The notes under the pieces were generated by a model that was not told the origin of the DNA, did not search any database, and saw nothing but the letters and a program-made list of their open reading frames with translations. A DNA stretch of 64,000 bases from Bacillus haynesii (GTDB lineage: Bacteria > Bacillota > Bacilli > Bacillales > Bacillaceae): positions 117,985 to 181,984 of the forward strand of contig NZ_MRBL01000024.1 of the NCBI RefSeq assembly GCF_001969855.1, given 5' to 3'. Position numbers and translations under genes: made by a program. Shown here in pieces: positions 61,136 to 64,000 of the stretch. Within the stretch, counting starts at the first letter, position 1. Each line of letters begins with the position of its first letter.

Positions 61136-61655
61136 ATTGGAGGGGCTGTTGGAAATTTTGATTTTGCTGCTGGTTTTGCTGGTTTTGCTGACCCTGTTGT
61201 CCTTGTTGTCCTTGTTGTCCTTGCTGTCCTTGCTGATTAAATGACTGCTGCGCCTGCTGAAGTGCCTGGCTCATTTGGTTCATGGCCTGGTTTGTCTGGA
61301 TCCCTTGAAGAGCCTGATTCAGCTGTTGGACAGCCTGCTGAATGCTTTGCTGAATTTGCTGATCCGTTTGCTGCATTTGCTGCTGAGATTGGGAGCTGAA
61401 TTGCTGAATTTGCTGCTTTAACTGATTGATTCCCTGGCTCAATTGAGAGCTCTGCTGGCCACTTTGCCCCTGCTGCTGTGACCCCATTTGATTAACAGTT
61501 TGCTCCAGCTGAGCAAGCTGCTGCTGGATATTTCCGAATTCTTGAGCAAGTTCGGTATCCGTGATGTTCACTCCGAGCAGTTGCTCATGCTTTTGTTTTT
61601 GTTGCTTCTGCTTTTGCTGTTGCTGTTGCTGCTGATTTTGCTGTTGCTTTGTCAT
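61134..61655 (-). CDS. glutamine-rich low-complexity protein
   Basis: A 173-residue protein in which about 80 residues (46%) are Gln. ATG 61655 follows AAGGAGGATG; a longer frame to 61700 has no ribosome site. Order: a Lys/Gln head (MTKQQQNQ, KQKQQKQKHEQLL), a short unique patch (GVNITDTELAQEFGNI), heptad-like Gln/Leu/Ile helices (about 50-135) and a tail of five GQQ units (about 145-160). No Cys or Trp, no signal. Could be a coiled-coil structural protein, perhaps of the spore; I recognise no family. Confidence 0.7.
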   Translation of the reverse strand: MTKQQQNQQQQQQQKQKQQKQKHEQLLGVNITDTELAQEFGNIQQQLAQLEQTVNQMGSQQQGQSGQQSSQLSQGINQLKQQIQQFSSQSQQQMQQTDQQIQQSIQQAVQQLNQALQGIQTNQAMNQMSQALQQAQQSFNQQGQQGQQGQQGQQGQQNQQNQQQNQNFQQPLQ

Positions 61656-61753
61656 TACAACATCCTCCTTAAAATTGATCACATCCCTTATCTTTTTCAT
61701 TTTTTCCGAAAAGATGAAAGGGAATTTTTAGGATGTTGTTTTTTTATAATAGC

Positions 61754-61797
61754 AAAAGCCTCAAACCCTTGTATACCAAGAAGTTTGAGGCTTTTTT
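61754..61797. terminator. terminator next to the tRNA remnant
   Basis: AAAAGCCTCAAAC / GTTTGAGGCTTTT 13-bp stem. It follows the tRNA 3' half on the minus strand, as a tRNA gene's own terminator would; the plus strand also has a T-run. Confidence 0.8.
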
Positions 61798-61803
61798 CAG
61801 AGA

Positions 61804-61849
61804 CGTTCCAGGAGAGATTCGAACTCCTGGCCGACGGCTTAGAAGGCCG
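61804..61849 (-). pseudogene. 3' half of tRNA-Arg(UCU), integration-site remnant
   Basis: Read on the minus strand the segment has an anticodon arm CGGCCTTCTAAGCCG (loop CTTCTAA, anticodon TCT), then the T arm GAGTTCGAATCTC and the acceptor end CTGGAAC plus discriminator G. The D arm and 5' acceptor are absent: upstream sequence cannot fold as a tRNA 5' half. Site-specific integrases leave exactly such 3' halves at the far end of an island. The T stem has a mismatch at its outer pair, so it is decayed. Confidence 0.7.
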
Positions 61850-61947
61850 ATGACCCTTAAAGACAGCATGTGACATCACTTGACCAAAAGCCCATAATAT
61901 CACGGTTCATTGCTCTTTTTTGCTTTCTGAAGGAATGAAAAATACCT

Positions 61948-61973
61948 AATTGGGAGCGAATCCGCTCCCAATT
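61948..61973. repeat. perfect 11-bp inverted repeat
   Basis: AATTGGGAGCG / CGCTCCCAATT with a 4-base loop, in the gap between the tRNA remnant and the yolD remnant. A short TTTT follows on the plus strand; no gene reads into it from either side in an obvious way. Confidence 0.6.
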
Positions 61974-62046
61974 TTCCAATTAATTCATAACATCGAAAAC
62001 AGAACATTAATTCCCCTACAATTAATATTAAGAGGAGATGAACATC

Positions 62047-62142
62047 ATGAATGACAACTTGAGAGATCGGGGAACAATTAAATGGACGGCCATGATGCTG
62101 CCGGAGCATGTCAGCCTGCTTCACGAATTAAACCTCATATGA
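62047..62142 (+). pseudogene. truncated yolD-like gene
   Basis: A 31-codon frame (ATG 62047 to TGA 62140-62142) behind AGAGGAGATG. Residues 5-24 (LRDRGTIKWTAMMLPEHVSL) are the N-terminal signature of YolD-like proteins, normally about 100-120 aa, which accompany Y-family DNA polymerases such as YqjW and UvrX. The reading frame stops after HELNLI, and no polymerase gene lies beside it. GAACATTAATTC at 62002-62013, one mismatch from the LexA core GAAC-N4-GTTC, is probably its decayed SOS box. Confidence 0.7.
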
Positions 62143-62219
62143 AATGATAAAAATCAATGAAATAAGTCTTATCCTATTTTTATCTTGGTTCAATTTATAT
62201 ATATACGGTAATTCAAACC

Positions 62220-62251
62220 AAGAAAAAGAGCCGCGAGCGGCTCTTTTTATA
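62220..62251. terminator. bidirectional terminator
   Basis: AAAAAGAGCCGC / GCGGCTCTTTTT, 12-bp stem with 2-base loop, T-runs on both strands, between the yolD remnant and the 92-aa gene. Confidence 0.88.
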
Positions 62252-62283
62252 GTGATGGGTATATACGAAATTATTTTGCACTG

Positions 62284-62562
62284 TTATTTATTCTTGTTAT
62301 TAAATACATTTTGATTAGGTGTTAATTCATTTGCGAACTCGTTGGTTAGTGGAGAAGCAACATTCTGAAGAGTGTTTTGTTGCTGGAAATTTTTCATTAG
62401 ATTTTGCACAGGGTTATTTTGGTTTCCATTCCTTCTGATCAAGAATGCAACTATACTGATTCCTAGCCCTAGTAAAGAGAACCACATAGTTCCTCTGTTT
62501 CTTCTCCTGCCAAATAGAAGATCTCTATTTCTAAACAGTGTTGTTAACCATTGAAAATTCAC
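62284..62562 (-). CDS. small membrane protein, 92 aa
   Basis: A 92-residue protein: basic, Arg-rich N-terminus (FRNRDLLFGRRRNRG), one hydrophobic segment (about 26-42, MWFSLLGLGISIVAFLI) and an Asn/Gln-rich tail (about 45-92, NQNNPVQNLMKNFQQQN). The start has AGGAAGTGAGGAAAAG upstream. Codon use is AT-rich, like the next genes and unlike the core region. A terminator follows. No family recognised; positive-inside rule puts the tail outside. Confidence 0.65.
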   Translation of the reverse strand: MNFQWLTTLFRNRDLLFGRRRNRGTMWFSLLGLGISIVAFLIRRNGNQNNPVQNLMKNFQQQNTLQNVASPLTNEFANELTPNQNVFNNKNK

Positions 62563-62763
62563 TTTTCCTCACTTCCTTTACATAAAAAATCACCTACGCA
62601 ATTATTTTTCACAACATAGGTATTGTTTATGTAGGTATGCTTCAGGACTTATTTCCAAAAATGAACTTACCTGCTCCCAAAATTTAATTCTTTCTTATAT
62701 CCATTGAATCATGGGGAATATTTAGTATTGATGTTTAAGCGTGGAAAAGAGGTGTTAGTATTT

Positions 62764-63438
62764 ATGTTTCTTTTTAAGCTAATTCTTTTATTTCTTGTGT
62801 TTATTTTGTCAGTTAAGCTCCTTGGGAAATCTGCGTTGGCACAGCTTACCCCTTATGATTTTGGAGCCATTATTTTTTTAGCCTATTTAGCTTTCGCCCC
62901 CATTAAAATTGAAGGAATGAAGGATGGGGTGATTGGGATGATTGTGATCATCATCATACATCTTCTCATTTCAAGACTAAGCTTATTCAATTGGCTCAAT
63001 ACCTTTATTATTGGGCGTCCAACTATCTTGATTAAACACAGCAAACTCATCTATAAGAATTTGGAGAGAAGCAGATATTCATTAGCCGAACTGTTGTCAA
63101 ATCTAAGGGCTTCAGGATACCCTGATATTAAGGACATTGAATATGCAATATTAGAGGCAAATGGGGAAATCAGCATTTTACCTAAGAAAGAGCTTGTACC
63201 TGTTACGCGCAAGGACCTACACATTAAACCCGAATACAGTGGACTGCCAATTGCCGTTGTCATTGAAGGTAAAGTTCAAAAACAAAATTTAAAAATAATT
63301 CACAAGGACGAAGAGTGGTTAAAAAATGAACTTAAAGCAAAAGGATATCATCAAATTAAAGATATATTTTACGCTTCCGTGAGAGATAACGATCATTCAA
63401 TGACTGTTATCACGAAAGATATTGACGATCAACTCTAA
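62764..63438 (+). CDS. DUF421 (YetF-like) membrane protein
   Basis: A 224-residue protein with three N-terminal membrane helices (about 3-20, 38-52, 57-75; LTPYDFGAIIFLAYLAFAP between) and two cytosolic alpha/beta YetF domains (about 95-220: SRYSLAELLSNLR, IEYAILEANGEISIL, PIAVVIEGKV, WLKNELKAKGY). I use ATG 62764 because GAGGTG lies before it; a start 60 bases upstream has no ribosome site. YetF/YdfR/YkjA proteins occur in several copies in Bacillus; their function is unclear, with some found in the spore inner membrane. DNA is AT-rich. It ends three bases from the convergent next gene. Confidence 0.85.
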   Translation: MFLFKLILLFLVFILSVKLLGKSALAQLTPYDFGAIIFLAYLAFAPIKIEGMKDGVIGMIVIIIIHLLISRLSLFNWLNTFIIGRPTILIKHSKLIYKNLERSRYSLAELLSNLRASGYPDIKDIEYAILEANGEISILPKKELVPVTRKDLHIKPEYSGLPIAVVIEGKVQKQNLKIIHKDEEWLKNELKAKGYHQIKDIFYASVRDNDHSMTVITKDIDDQL

Positions 63439-63441
63439 ATA

Positions 63442-64000
63442 TTAATCATGTAAGGCAGGTTCAAGCTTTTGCAGCATATCTTTTAGTTTATTTGCATTTT
63501 TGGCATACAGCGCTTTAGCATGTTTTGAGTCGGTGGCCAACGCGAATAATTCGAGGTCTGTCTCACATTTTTTAATTGTTGCCAATAATAAAGGCTTTTC
63601 TTGTGGTGAGGGAACTTTAATTTGATCATCATACAGATCCACGGTCAGTTGTCCGTTTGAGTCGACTTGGCCCAGAAACACATTTTCTTTTGTCACGCCT
63701 AATTTATCAAGCTCTTCATGGAGCCAGCGACGGTTTAATCCTGCTACAAACAATGGCTCGTCTAAAATTTCTCCGTCCATGATCACGGTCTGAGGCTCTT
63801 TCTCCGATTGATAAGGTATTTGCAGATCTTTGATAGTAACTGGCCTATGTTCTTTTTCGAGCAGCACGTTTAAATCCCCGCTTTGCTCCAGGATGGCGAA
63901 TTGAACTTCGGCAATATTAAATACATTCTTTTTTCTTAAAAGTTCCAACAGCTTATCTGTTGAATATTTTTCTTTTTTGAGTTTTCTTCCATAATTTTCC
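63442..64000 (-). CDS. DUF421 (YetF-like) protein, 5' end outside window
   Basis: The frame is open to base 64000; the first visible residues ENYGRKLKKEKYSTDKLLEL continue a protein that starts outside. It is the cytosolic part of a YetF-type protein: two repeats with VQFAILEQSGDLNVLLEK, PVTIKDLQI, TVIMDGEILDEPL, RWLHEELDKLGV. A helical C-terminal extension (about the last 55 residues, PLLLATIKKCETDLELFALA) goes beyond the usual DUF421 length. A TTG at 63948 lies within the domain and is not the start. Confidence 0.83.
   Translation of the reverse strand, partial: ENYGRKLKKEKYSTDKLLELLRKKNVFNIAEVQFAILEQSGDLNVLLEKEHRPVTIKDLQIPYQSEKEPQTVIMDGEILDEPLFVAGLNRRWLHEELDKLGVTKENVFLGQVDSNGQLTVDLYDDQIKVPSPQEKPLLLATIKKCETDLELFALATDSKHAKALYAKNANKLKDMLQKLEPALHD

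Noticed and set aside
61801..61880. Complete tRNA-Arg gene
   Set aside because: Only the anticodon-to-acceptor half is present; the bases 5' of it have no D arm and cannot pair with the acceptor end.

Overview
The window is a largely core chromosomal segment from a Gram-positive, endospore-forming Bacillus of the B. subtilis group. Gene content, protein lengths and order match the B. subtilis yrbC to ilvB region almost gene for gene. Several additions (an NADP-type gdhA, an ilvE joined to the ilv-leu operon, an SRPBCC/ArsR pair inside the spoIVF-min cluster) point towards the B. licheniformis branch; that species-level call is inference from memory, not from a search. Most genes read on the minus strand.

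Layout: 1-5.0 kb holds a truncated DinB-family gene, a poly-gamma-glutamate hydrolase-like gene, a 59-residue zinc-ribbon protein, an orphan 108-residue protein, yrbC (YebC family) and the spore genes coxA and safA. 5.1-10.4 kb is the NAD module: nadBCA diverging from nifS-niaR across a shared promoter region with two candidate NiaR operators. 10.5-15.1 kb holds pheA-pheB, obg, spo0B and the ribosomal unit rplU-prp-rpmA with an L21 leader RNA. 15.2-21.8 kb is spoIVFA-spoIVFB, an inserted SRPBCC/arsR pair, minCD and mreBCD. 21.8-32.7 kb holds radC, maf, spoIIB, comC, folC, valS (with T-box), a small membrane gene, ysxE and spoVID. 32.8-39.1 kb is the hemAXCDBL operon with a PerR-type box. 39.2-48.8 kb holds ysxD, ysxC, lonA, lonB, clpX, tig and ysoA. 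48.9-58.5 kb is ilvE-[T-box]-ilvBHC-leuABCD. 58.7-61.7 kb holds small spore-like or orphan genes, gdhA and a glutamine-rich protein.

The last 2.2 kb differs. A 3' half of a tRNA-Arg(UCU) gene at 61804-61849 looks like an integration scar. It is followed by a truncated yolD with a decayed SOS box and visibly AT-rich DNA carrying a small membrane protein and two convergent DUF421 (YetF-like) genes, the second running off the window. The scar's orientation predicts an intact tRNA-Arg beyond 64000 at the far edge of a small island.

How the genes work together: NadB-NadA-NadC make nicotinate mononucleotide, NifS supplies sulfur for the NadA cluster, and NiaR represses both arms. Prp trims the L27 N-terminus encoded next door. 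SpoIVFA/FB control pro-sigma-K processing; SafA, SpoVID, CoxA and YsxE belong to cortex and coat. MinCD/MreBCD set division site and shape. HemA to HemL make uroporphyrinogen III. The ilv-leu operon makes branched-chain amino acids under a promoter with visible cre, CodY-like and TnrA-like boxes plus a leucine-type T-box. I found no CRISPR array, transposase, defence cassette or clearly novel multi-gene system. The most interesting signals are the rewired ilv-leu leader, the tRNA scar with its cargo, the glutamine-rich protein and the SpoVID repeat array.
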